Shown in pieces: positions 35,866-43,306 of a stretch of 64,000 bases of DNA (position 1 is the first letter of the stretch; each line of letters starts with the position of its first letter). The notes beneath the pieces are model-generated. The model made no database searches, had not been told where the DNA came from, and saw only the letters and a list, made by a program, of their open reading frames with translations. Source of the stretch: Acidobacteriaceae bacterium (GTDB taxonomy: Bacteria > Acidobacteriota > Terriglobia > Terriglobales > Acidobacteriaceae); NCBI GenBank assembly GCA_003131315.1, contig PKUV01000164.1:4123-68122 (forward strand), in the 5' to 3' direction. The position numbers and the translations under genes are program-made.

Positions 35866-36366
35866 TCAGCTGGAGTCTGCGAATCCACGATTGTACGATA
35901 CGGGAAACGCATTTTGAAACAACTCGAAAGAGGGTCGGTGGTGTCCGTGGTCATAGTATACGGCGACCACGTCGAACCGCCACTGGCACGAAAGGGGCAT
36001 CTGGCGCAGGAAGTCGCGCGCGACCATCGATAACTCCCTTTGTTTATGGCGGTCTACAGCGGCTTCGGCGGGCTTGACGTCATGCCTCGTCCGAGTTTTC
36101 ACTTCGATAAAACACAGGATGTCTTGATCCCAGCCGACGAGATCCAGTTCGCCGCGATGATTGGGAGAGCGGTAGTTTCGGGCGATGATCGTGTAGCCCC
36201 GCCGGCGAAGGTAGAAATAGGCGTCTTCCTCGCCGCGTCGGCCGGTACGCTGGTGCGCTGGCGTGTCCTCCGGCGAGAGCGTTCTCGCCGCCAGCCAATC
36301 CAGTGCGCGTAGTGTGACTTGCGTCAGACGTCCGGCGAACATGGGATCAAGGAACTCCGTATTCAC
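35866..36366 (-). CDS. YraN/UPF0102 nuclease-fold protein
   Basis: 166-aa member of UPF0102, a PD-(D/E)XK fold family often linked to DNA repair or processing but without settled function. Seen: TGRRGEEDAYFYLRRRGYTIIARNYRSPNHRGELDLVGWDQDILCFIEVKTRT, where GELDLV and FIEVK supply the metal-binding Asp and E-x-K. The first ~35 residues are an extra helical N-terminus. It lies 13 bp upstream of galT and 26 bp from the divergent transporter gene. Confidence 0.9.
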   Translation of the reverse strand: MNTEFLDPMFAGRLTQVTLRALDWLAARTLSPEDTPAHQRTGRRGEEDAYFYLRRRGYTIIARNYRSPNHRGELDLVGWDQDILCFIEVKTRTRHDVKPAEAAVDRHKQRELSMVARDFLRQMPLSCQWRFDVVAVYYDHGHHRPSFELFQNAFPVSYNRGFADSS

Positions 36367-36392
36367 TCTAAAGTCGGGTCATCCCGGGGGAT

Positions 36393-37775
36393 GTGACCGT
36401 TATCACCACCGCTTCGGTCGATTTGACGGTACCGCAGCGGTTGACCTCAGGCGCAAAGTCACTTACATTGGCGCATCCGCAAGCGCGCCCGGGGGCGGTC
36501 GTGATCCGGGGCCAATCGAAGACTGGGCCGGGGGAAACCATCCACTCCAACGACGCAAAACGCTACGAAAACTTTCTAGTCCTGATCCTGTTCCTAACCT
36601 GGGGCACCGTCTTTTTCGATCGCATGTCCCAGATGTATCTGGCGCCGTTCTTCGCACCGGAGTTTCACCTCAGCAGCGAGCAGATTGGAATTCTCGCCTC
36701 GGTGGTCGCGATTGCATGGGCAGTGTCCGGTTTCTTCTTTGGCGCGCTATCGGACCGGTTCGGCCGGCGGCCGGTTCTGGTGCCCGCGATTTTCCTCTTC
36801 TCCGCGCTTTCATGGATCTCGGGAATGGTCCACAACTTTGGCGAGCTTCTGCTGGTGCGCGCGCTGTTGGGCGTGGCCGAAGGCCCATGCTGGGCGATCA
36901 TCACGGCGATTATCGAAGAGACTTCCCCGCCGAGCCGGCGCGGACGAAATGTCGGCATTGTGGTGAGCGCGGCAGCTCTGGTTGGACTTGCCGCGGCACC
37001 TATCCTCACCACTCAAGTGGCCGCCCGGTTCGGCTGGCGCTGGGCCTTTTTGGTAGCGGGGATTCCCGGGCTGGTGATGGGCGCTCTTCTTTGGAAATTC
37101 GTGAAAGAACCGAGCACCAGGGGGTCGGGGGCAGGCCATCACGGCGTCGCCCGTCTTTCGGAATACATCCTGATCCTTCGATTTCGAAACATGTGGTTGA
37201 GCTGTATCGGGTCGGCGGGGTTCATGTGCTGGCTGTTTCTGCTGAATGTTTTTGCCCCGCTCTATATCACGCAGGTCATGCATGAAGCACCGACGACTGC
37301 GGGCTTTCTGCTGGGCGCCGGCGGGTTAGGAAGTTTCTTTCTCAGCTTTGTGTTTCCTGCCATTTCGGACCGGCTGGGGCGAAGACCAGTACTGCTGATT
37401 CTGGCGGTCATGTCAGCGCTGGTGCCGTTATCCCTGCAAGTAAGCGGGCTGTATCGCTTCCCATGGTTGCTGGCAACGATTCTGTTCCTGTGCAATGCAG
37501 GACAGGCCATCGCGGCGCTGATCATCGTGCTGGTGCCGGCGGAAACTGTGCCGCCGCAGTTTTCCGCCACCGCGATTGGGCTCGCAACCCTGGTCGGGGA
37601 GATCATCGGGGCAACGGTTGCACCAACTCTCGGTGGCGCGCTGGCAGAGAGATTCGGGCTTCGCATGCCCCTGCTGATGTCGGCCGGAGGAATGGCGGTG
37701 CTGTTCGTGGTCGCGCTGTGCCTCACGGAAACTCGCGGCAAGAATTCCGCTTCCAATCTCGCAGAGCCTCGCTGA
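36393..37775 (+). CDS. Major facilitator superfamily transporter
   Basis: 460-aa permease with about 12 membrane segments. Seen: MFS motif A GALSDRFGRRPVLV after TM2 and its second-half counterpart SDRLGRRPVLLIL, plus GVAEGPCWAIITAIIEETSPPSRRG, as in sugar-acid/anion symporters. The first ~55 residues are a polar extension; GTG at 36393 is used here, but GTG at 36501 would give a more usual N-terminus. The substrate cannot be named from sequence. Confidence 0.85.
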   Translation: MTVITTASVDLTVPQRLTSGAKSLTLAHPQARPGAVVIRGQSKTGPGETIHSNDAKRYENFLVLILFLTWGTVFFDRMSQMYLAPFFAPEFHLSSEQIGILASVVAIAWAVSGFFFGALSDRFGRRPVLVPAIFLFSALSWISGMVHNFGELLLVRALLGVAEGPCWAIITAIIEETSPPSRRGRNVGIVVSAAALVGLAAAPILTTQVAARFGWRWAFLVAGIPGLVMGALLWKFVKEPSTRGSGAGHHGVARLSEYILILRFRNMWLSCIGSAGFMCWLFLLNVFAPLYITQVMHEAPTTAGFLLGAGGLGSFFLSFVFPAISDRLGRRPVLLILAVMSALVPLSLQVSGLYRFPWLLATILFLCNAGQAIAALIIVLVPAETVPPQFSATAIGLATLVGEIIGATVAPTLGGALAERFGLRMPLLMSAGGMAVLFVVALCLTETRGKNSASNLAEPR

Positions 37776-37833
37776 GTTTCAGCTCTCCAACTTGGGAGAT
37801 CGCAGCCTGTGGTAAAAGTACGCTTCGTATCAG

Positions 37834-37888
37834 GGCACGCCTTCAGGCGTGCCGTAAGTGCTGCGTTATGAAAGCGCCTTCAGGCGCT
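37834..37888. repeat. Two TTCA-loop hairpins in a convergent gap
   Basis: GGCACGCC-TTCA-GGCGTGCC (37834-37853) and AGCGCC-TTCA-GGCGCT (37873-37888). They lie between the convergent MFS and DMT genes and could act as bidirectional terminators, but the same hairpin type occurs inside rnr (50006) and at 24022, so they are dispersed elements. Nothing else is seen in this 179-bp gap. Confidence 0.85.
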
Positions 37889-37954
37889 GCGGCCGGCGAT
37901 TGGACTCTCACCACGGGCTGCTCGCGCATGGATCTCAGCCGAGCCTGGCTTGTT

Positions 37955-38884
37955 TCACGCGGAAGCTTGGAGTTCATCAGGCTTGACCGATTCGGAGGCA
38001 GGCGTGGAGAGGGTCTCCGTCCTGCCCCTCAGATTGACCATGATGACACCAGCCAAGGCAACTGCGCCTCCGGCAAACGTCAGCAGGCGAGGCACTTCGC
38101 CCAGCCACAGCCAACCGATGCCGATCGCAAGCACGGGAATCACATAGAGCAGCGTAGACGTGCGTCCGGCAGCGCCGTGCGAAAGCACGTAGGCCCACGC
38201 AACATAGGCGAGCGCTCCCGGAAAGATACCGAGATAAATGACCGCCAGCGTTGCCGAGGCGGGAGCGTCGCGCAGAGTGTGCATCAAACCGTTCCCGAAG
38301 GGCAGCATCAGCGCGGTCCCGAACCAGATCGAGTACGCCGTAAATTCCAGCGCGCTGTACCTGCCCAGATAGTGCTTCTGCAGAATCATGTAAAGCGCGG
38401 ACGTAACCGCGGCGGCAAGAATAATCAGCGCTTGCGGTGAGAGGCGGATGCCTTCGCCTTCCCCGCTGGCAATCAGCGCGACTCCCGCGAAGCTCACGAG
38501 CACTCCACTCCATCCGGTAGCAGTCAGTTTCTCGTGCAGCCAGAATCGAGCCGCCAGCGCGGTCCAGATCGGCGTGGAAGCAATCAGCAGACTGGCTGCA
38601 CCCGCGGTCACACGAGTCTCTCCGTGGTTAAGCGCCAGGTTGTAGAAGGTGATCCCGATGGCCCCGGTCAGGACGAGCCCGGGGATGTCGCGCAATTCCG
38701 GACGGCGAAAGTGTGCAATCCCGGCGTAGATGGCAAGCACCAGCGACGCGACCAGAAAACGCAGGATGGCAAGATTCGCGGGCGAATAAGCGTGCAAGCC
38801 GGCGCGAATGCCGGCAAAGGCAGAGGCCCAAACCACAAGAGTGAACGCAAGAGCGACAAGAGTGCGAGATGTAAAGCGTGGCAT
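37955..38884 (-). CDS. EamA/DMT family transporter (RhaT-like)
   Basis: 309-aa membrane protein with ten hydrophobic segments in two EamA repeats, each ending in the conserved pattern (TPIWTALAARFWLHEKLTATGWSGVLVSFAGVALI and VIPVLAIGIGWLWLGEVPRLLTFAGGAVALAGVIMV). Such drug/metabolite transporters usually export amino acids or other small metabolites. The C-terminal tail is polar. Convergent with the MFS gene; 102 bp of non-coding DNA separates its start from the DinB-like gene. Confidence 0.88.
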   Translation of the reverse strand: MPRFTSRTLVALAFTLVVWASAFAGIRAGLHAYSPANLAILRFLVASLVLAIYAGIAHFRRPELRDIPGLVLTGAIGITFYNLALNHGETRVTAGAASLLIASTPIWTALAARFWLHEKLTATGWSGVLVSFAGVALIASGEGEGIRLSPQALIILAAAVTSALYMILQKHYLGRYSALEFTAYSIWFGTALMLPFGNGLMHTLRDAPASATLAVIYLGIFPGALAYVAWAYVLSHGAAGRTSTLLYVIPVLAIGIGWLWLGEVPRLLTFAGGAVALAGVIMVNLRGRTETLSTPASESVKPDELQASA

Positions 38885-38986
38885 CGAGAGGCCTCCTTCC
38901 AGTGAGGATTACGGTGTATGGTTTCTGTTCTCGCAGAGTGGCTGCGTCGGGATCGGCTGTACCAGGTGTGGTTTACCAGTTATCAA

Positions 38987-39514
38987 TCACCAGGTATCGC
39001 CGCCTCGTTCAGGAGGCCAAGCGCCGGATTGGCGGCGGAGTAAGGCAATCTGGCCGGCGTGATAACTGTTATGCGCCGTAATCTGCCACAGCATTGCATG
39101 CACGGTGGATTCACGCGGAGACTGTGGCGAACCCGCGTTCTGAATTTTTCGCTCCAGCGCCGCTGTATCGGATTCCGCGAGGCGGGCAAGCCGGGCCAGC
39201 AGGTCGGTGAAGCGGCGAGTCGAGGCCTGCCACTGCTCATTGGCCTCGCGACTTTCGGCGGATAGACTCGAATGCGCCGGCCAGCTTTCGATCGCCTTGT
39301 CCGGGTAATGCGGATTTTCGCCCGCGATCCTGGCGAGTTCGTAGTCCATCCAGTAGTTCATGTGCTCCACGATCTGCCAGATGGAGTGCGGACAGCCCGC
39401 CACGGTCCGCGCCGCCAGCTCCGCCGAAATATCTTCGACGCAAGCGACCGGATCCACGTGGGCGCCTTTGCCGTATACAAGTTCGCGCAGTGTGGTGTCG
39501 CCCATACGTTCCAT
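38987..39514 (-). CDS. DinB-like four-helix metal-binding protein
   Basis: 175-aa DinB/YfiT-like protein. Seen: SIWQIVEHMNYWMDYELARI and MLWQITAHNSYHAGQIALLRR, which supply the His triad of the family's metal site. Family members include thiol-transferases and damage-inducible proteins. The ATG at 39514 follows GGAGAAAGG; 39505 is an alternative. Codons upstream to 39616 overlap the MOSC gene region and a palindromic repeat, so they are unlikely coding. Confidence 0.85.
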   Translation of the reverse strand: MERMGDTTLRELVYGKGAHVDPVACVEDISAELAARTVAGCPHSIWQIVEHMNYWMDYELARIAGENPHYPDKAIESWPAHSSLSAESREANEQWQASTRRFTDLLARLARLAESDTAALERKIQNAGSPQSPRESTVHAMLWQITAHNSYHAGQIALLRRQSGAWPPERGGDTW

Positions 39515-39572
39515 CCTTTCTCCAGGAGCGTGCAACCTGGTTATCTGAGCCCTGCTGTCTGAGCAAGTGTAG

Positions 39573-39594
39573 AGACGCGGCTTGCCGCGGCTAC
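39573..39594. repeat. Family A palindrome at the end of the MOSC gene
   Basis: GAGACGCGGC-TT-GCCGCG then a diverged tail (GCTA instead of TCTC). It directly abuts the stop codon of the MOSC gene and lies upstream of the DinB-like gene. Degenerate copy of the palindrome in mutY. Confidence 0.75.
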
Positions 39595-40058
39595 TACGCG
39601 ACGAAGCTAACCACATCCCCGACGCGAATCGTGCCTTGCGTGAGAATCTGAGCCCGCAATCCCCCGCGGTGCAGCAGGCCCTTGATCACCGGCTTTCCCG
39701 TTATTTTCTGCAAGTGATCGCAGGGCTCGCACAGGCGGATGCCACGAATGCGCACATCGCCGATGGCAAACTCCCGCCCCACCAGGTGATTCAGCGGGAC
39801 GTTGCGAGTCACGATATTGCGGCGAGCTTCGGCGGCGGTAAGCTCGACATGATAGTCCCGCCGCAGCGCTTCAATCGCCTCCGCCTCAATCAGCGTGAGT
39901 TCGTAATCCGGCTCGGGCTTGAAGAAGGTGCCCAGCTTCAGCGCGTATCGGTCACCCTCAAGCCCCGCGCCCGGAATCGCCACCACCTGCGCAAGAGCTT
40001 GCATCGGCCCTTGCGCGGTGGAGGCGATGTGAATCGATTCCACAGTTCCGTTCCCCAT
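39594..40058 (-). CDS. MOSC domain protein
   Basis: 154-aa MOSC (MoCo sulfurase C-terminal) domain protein; such domains bind molybdenum cofactor or activated sulfur. Seen: GAGLEGDRYALKLGTFF near the N-terminus, ELTLIEAEAIEALRRDY, RRNIVTRNVPLNHLVGREFAIGDVRIRG and the conserved Cys segment IRLCEPCDHLQ. The ATG at 40058 matches the family; earlier codons overlap the aminotransferase gene. It starts 16 bp after that gene's stop on the same strand. Confidence 0.88.
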   Translation of the reverse strand: MGNGTVESIHIASTAQGPMQALAQVVAIPGAGLEGDRYALKLGTFFKPEPDYELTLIEAEAIEALRRDYHVELTAAEARRNIVTRNVPLNHLVGREFAIGDVRIRGIRLCEPCDHLQKITGKPVIKGLLHRGGLRAQILTQGTIRVGDVVSFVA

Positions 40059-40074
40059 CACGCACCTCCGGCGA

Positions 40075-41439
40075 TTACGCGTTCTTTTCAGCTTCAATGA
40101 TCGCGATCGACTCTTCCAGCGTATCGACGGCAACGTCGGCTTCGTCCTTCGTAACAATGAGCGGCGGCGCAATGCGAATCGTGCTCGGACCGCAGCCTAG
40201 AAACAGAACGCCGCGCTCGAACGCCAGCTCCACGATGCGATCGCGCTCGCTGGCGCCGTACTCGCGAGTCTTCTGGTCTTTCACGATCTCGACGCCGATC
40301 ATCAGGCCGCGTCCGCGGACGTCGCCGACGATCTTGTGCTTCTTCGGCCAGTCAGCCATGCGCTTCCGCATGTGGTCGCCGACTTCCTGCGAGTTCCTTA
40401 GCAGCCCTTCTTTCTCGATCACATCGAGCGTGGCCAGCGCGGCGGCAATGCAAACGGGGTTACCACCGAAAGTCGACGCGTGCGAGCCGGGTATCCAATC
40501 CATGATGTCGGCCTTGCTCATGGTGACGCCGAGCGGCATCCCGGAGGCAATGCCCTTCGCCATGCAAACGATGTCGGGATGCACGCCGGTGTGTTCGACC
40601 GCAAACCACTTGCCGGTGCGGCCGATGCCACTCTGGACTTCGTCCACCACCAGCAAAATGCCGTGCTTGTCGCAGATGCGGCGCAGTTCCTGCATGAAGA
40701 TCGTCGGAGCGATGACGTATCCGCCTTCGCCCTGGATCGGCTCGACAAAAATGGCCGCGACTTCTTCCGGCGCGAGGATGGTCTTAAACAGTTTGTCTTC
40801 GATGTAGCGCGCGCAGCCAAGCGCGAATTTCTCGGCATCCTGCGGACCGCCCGCACAGCCCCGATACACGTCGGGATAACGCACGTGCGTAACCCCGGGC
40901 ACGAGCGGCGAGAAGCGGCGCTTCTGTTGCGGCTTCGAGGCGGTCAGCGAGAGCGCGCCCATGGTCCGTCCGTGGAAAGCGCCGAAGAAGGCGATCATCT
41001 GCTGCCGCTTGGTGTGATAGCGCGCCAGCTTCAAAGCGCACTCGATGGCTTCGGCTCCGGAGTTTCCGTAATAAATCCTGTGCGGCCCGGGCATAGGCGC
41101 GATCTTCGAGAGCCGCTCGGCCAGCGTCACCATGCCTTCGTAGTAAAAGTCGGTACCTGACATGTGGATCAGTTCGCCCGCCTGTTTCTGAATGGCGGCG
41201 ACCACTTCCGGATGGCAGTGGCCGGTCGAAGTCACGGCAATCCCCGCGGAAAAATCGAAGAACTCATTGCCGTCCACATCTTCGACCACAATGCCGCGGC
41301 CGCGCTTGGCAACCATCGGATACGAGCGCGTGTAGGAAGGTGAAATATATTTTTCATCGCCGGCGAGAATGCGCCTGGCATTAGGGCCCGGAATCGCAGT
41401 CTTGAGCTTGGGGCCGACGGTCAAAGTCTTGGTAGTCAT
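40075..41439 (-). CDS. Class III PLP aminotransferase (GABA/acetylornithine type)
   Basis: 454-aa aminotransferase. Seen: DFSAGIAVTSTGHCHPEVVAAI, YYGNSGAEAIECALKLARYHT, AFHGRTMGALSLTASK, the cofactor Asp in LLVVDEVQSGIGRTG and PLP Lys in CMAKGIASGMPLG. The overall pattern is closest to 4-aminobutyrate or diaminobutyrate/omega-amino acid aminotransferases, but the exact amino donor is uncertain. GGAGGACTCC precedes ATG 41439; the frame further up is composed of short-period repeat. Followed by the MOSC gene. Confidence 0.9.
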   Translation of the reverse strand: MTTKTLTVGPKLKTAIPGPNARRILAGDEKYISPSYTRSYPMVAKRGRGIVVEDVDGNEFFDFSAGIAVTSTGHCHPEVVAAIQKQAGELIHMSGTDFYYEGMVTLAERLSKIAPMPGPHRIYYGNSGAEAIECALKLARYHTKRQQMIAFFGAFHGRTMGALSLTASKPQQKRRFSPLVPGVTHVRYPDVYRGCAGGPQDAEKFALGCARYIEDKLFKTILAPEEVAAIFVEPIQGEGGYVIAPTIFMQELRRICDKHGILLVVDEVQSGIGRTGKWFAVEHTGVHPDIVCMAKGIASGMPLGVTMSKADIMDWIPGSHASTFGGNPVCIAAALATLDVIEKEGLLRNSQEVGDHMRKRMADWPKKHKIVGDVRGRGLMIGVEIVKDQKTREYGASERDRIVELAFERGVLFLGCGPSTIRIAPPLIVTKDEADVAVDTLEESIAIIEAEKNA

Positions 41440-41730
41440 GGAGTCCTCCAGATTAGTTCTCAGTTCCCGGTTCTCAGTTCTCAGTGGTTGTTGGGCCGGA
41501 GTTCTAGCAGCGTCCACGGAGATAGGCTGCTTGGGCTTGGAGCTAAAAGCTAAGAGCGAACAGCGAAATAGCGATTAGCGGAGCAAAGAAGAGGAAAGAA
41601 GATTAGTCGCAGCCAAAGAGATTGGCGCGCACGTGCGAAGGCAGAACGGAAAGGTACCCGCGGGGACAAGCGCGTCCCTCGATCCAGCACGTCTGCACAG
41701 GCGAAATGTAGCCGTTCGAGCGCATAGCAG
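41440..41730. other. Repeat-bearing intergenic stretch
   Basis: A 291-bp gap between the aminotransferase and gtrA genes. It holds a run of AGTTCTC heptamers (41453-41486) in one orientation and AGCGAACAGCG/ATAGCGATTAGCG units (about 41550-41580) related to those around 46531 and 46653. No credible gene or promoter was found in the rest. Confidence 0.6.
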
Positions 41731-42366
41731 CTAGTTCATTATATCCCGGCTTTGATCGCCGCGTAACCCCCAAAGACACACCCCAAAGGCCGCGTCCAAG
41801 AAGCCGCCTGCGCTCTCCACGAACCACGTAGGGGCGGACGCCCTCGTCCGCCCAGCCGAGCAAAGCTCGGCAGCTGCTAGGGTCGAAATCGCCGCCGGCT
41901 TCGCCTCTCCGTCGAACACCAACCGATCGCTGAGCAGGAAATTCAACAGCGCACACAAGACGATCGCAAGAAGATTCGACGCGACATAGCTGAACTTCAG
42001 TTCGCCGACCAGCAGGCGCATCAGCACGAGGTTCCCGACGAGCGAAACCGCTCCGTTGCTGGCGTTGAACTTGGCCAGCCTGACCAGCGACTGCACAGGC
42101 CGCGTAGCCGGCCGGTCCGCCCAGGTGAAGCGCTCGTGCCATAAGAAGTTGTGGATCGCCGCGATCTCGACCGCCAGCCCCGTGGCCAGCAAATAATCCA
42201 GTTTCAGCCAGGAACGAAGAACGGTCAGCACGACTAGCTGCACGCCGATGCCGATTCCACCGACGGCGTTGAACTTCAACCAGCGGAGAAAGGTCCGATT
42301 CCGATCCCCATGAATAACTGAGAACCGAGAACCGAGAACCGGGAACTGAGAACTGCTGTGCTTCAT
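41731..42366 (-). CDS. GtrA family membrane protein with repeat-derived ends
   Basis: 211-aa protein with four hydrophobic segments typical of GtrA flippase-like proteins (LKFNAVGGIGIGVQLVVLTVL, AVEIAAIHNFLWHERFTW, NGAVSLVGNLVLMRLL, VASNLLAIVLCALLNFLLSDRLVF). GtrA proteins move lipid-linked sugars across the inner membrane. The ATG overlaps the stop of the CDP-alcohol gene by 4 bp, so the pair is coupled. Residues about 5-17 are encoded by the AGTTCTC-type repeat, and residues about 164-181 by a double hairpin (41832-41871). The conserved core lies between them. Confidence 0.85.
   Translation of the reverse strand: MKHSSSQFPVLGSRFSVIHGDRNRTFLRWLKFNAVGGIGIGVQLVVLTVLRSWLKLDYLLATGLAVEIAAIHNFLWHERFTWADRPATRPVQSLVRLAKFNASNGAVSLVGNLVLMRLLVGELKFSYVASNLLAIVLCALLNFLLSDRLVFDGEAKPAAISTLAAAELCSAGRTRASAPTWFVESAGGFLDAAFGVCLWGLRGDQSRDIMN
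41824..41876. repeat. Family F double hairpin in the gtrA C-terminus
   Basis: GGGCGGACG-CCCT-CGTCCGCCC (41832-41853) followed by GCCGAGC-AAA-GCTCGGC (41855-41871), introduced by CCACGTAGG. It is read in frame on the minus strand within gtrA. A second copy of the same ~55-bp layout lies at 43247. Confidence 0.88.
42316..42354. repeat. AGTTCTC heptamer run in the gtrA N-terminus
   Basis: A single-orientation run of CTGAGAAC/CCGAGAAC units (AGTTCTC on the coding strand), the same family as 41453 and 48044. It is translated as part of SSQFPVLGSRFSV at the start of GtrA. Confidence 0.85.
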
Positions 42367-43088
42367 CCAATTCTCTCTTCCCGGTAAAGCCGGACCGTGT
42401 TCTTCAGGCTGACGACAACCAGCATCAGCAGCATCCCGGCCAATCCAATCGCACCGCCAATATCAAACAGCCGGTAGCGCCCGTGAATCACCCACGCCCA
42501 GCGGAACAGCGCCAGGTTGCCGGCCGCCAGCAGAACGCGCAATTCGGTTGGCCCGAAGCGCCACATCGAAAGGTGGAATTCGTCGAGGGTATAGGTCGCC
42601 AGATACGACTGGATGGAAAGCAGCAGAAATGCAATCAGCAACCCAATCGCAATCGCCGGATGCATGTAACCGGAAAGCGCCAGCCCGCCCATCATCGCCA
42701 CTGCGCCGATGGAATCGATGATGTGGTCCACGTAGAAACCGTAACGCGGTCTCTGCCGCTGGCGCACGCGCGCCAAGGTTCCGTCGAGGCTGTCGCCGAA
42801 CCAGTTCACCGCGAGGCAAACAACGGCGGCAAGCAGCATGCGGCGCTCGTGGACGGCGAGGGCGTAGCAAACACCCGTCGCGATCTGGGCGCCGAAGCCG
42901 AGGAGGGTCAGGTGGTCGGAATTGATCCACGCGGGCATGCGCTCAGCCATCCAGACGAGGACGCGTTTCTCCACCGCCGCCAGAATGCTGCCATGAACCC
43001 GAGTCGCCTGCCGGAAGTTGGCGCGGCGGGCCTCCGCCAAGGTCTTGGGGTTGATCTGCTCTGCAAAATCGGCAAATGATGTGGCCAT
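42363..43088 (-). CDS. CDP-alcohol phosphatidyltransferase family protein
   Basis: 241-aa membrane enzyme. The family motif is complete: D-S-L-D-G-T-L-A-R, then YGFYVDHIID, giving the DxxDGxxAR...GxxxDxxxD metal and CDP site. About six membrane segments follow and precede it. These enzymes transfer a phosphoalcohol from a CDP-linked donor to an alcohol, as in phospholipid or phospho-inositol synthesis. It is translationally coupled to gtrA (4-bp overlap), so the two may act together on a lipid-linked glycan; that link is inference. Confidence 0.9.
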   Translation of the reverse strand: MATSFADFAEQINPKTLAEARRANFRQATRVHGSILAAVEKRVLVWMAERMPAWINSDHLTLLGFGAQIATGVCYALAVHERRMLLAAVVCLAVNWFGDSLDGTLARVRQRQRPRYGFYVDHIIDSIGAVAMMGGLALSGYMHPAIAIGLLIAFLLLSIQSYLATYTLDEFHLSMWRFGPTELRVLLAAGNLALFRWAWVIHGRYRLFDIGGAIGLAGMLLMLVVVSLKNTVRLYREERIG

Positions 43089-43246
43089 AGTGACTCCGTT
43101 TCTGCGGGCACTATGCAGCGCAGCCGTTGGGATGACAATGCAGCGCGGGTAAAACGGAGATCAACAGGCAAGCCTAGATATTTCAAATATTTAGAGGAGG
43201 GTCTCGCCTGAACATCCAGCCTTGATTGCGCGCGTTCTCCACAAAC

Positions 43247-43292
43247 CACGTAGGGACAGCCGCCCTCGGCTGTCCAGCCGAGCGCAGCTCGA
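43247..43292. repeat. Family F double hairpin, intergenic copy
   Basis: CCACGTAGG, then GGACAGCCG-CCCT-CGGCTGTCC (43254-43275), then AGCCGAGC-GC-AGCTCGAC. The layout matches the copy at 41824 inside gtrA, with compensating changes in the first stem. It lies between the stop of the aminotransferase gene and the start of the CDP-alcohol gene; the rest of that 218-bp gap shows no gene. Confidence 0.85.
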
Positions 43293-43306
43293 CAGCCTCC
43301 TCGACC

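Noticed and set aside
41603-42370. A 255-aa frame overlapping gtrA on the same strand
   Set aside because: It is a shadow frame with no family match; the frame at 41731-42366 has the GtrA helices and a coupled start.
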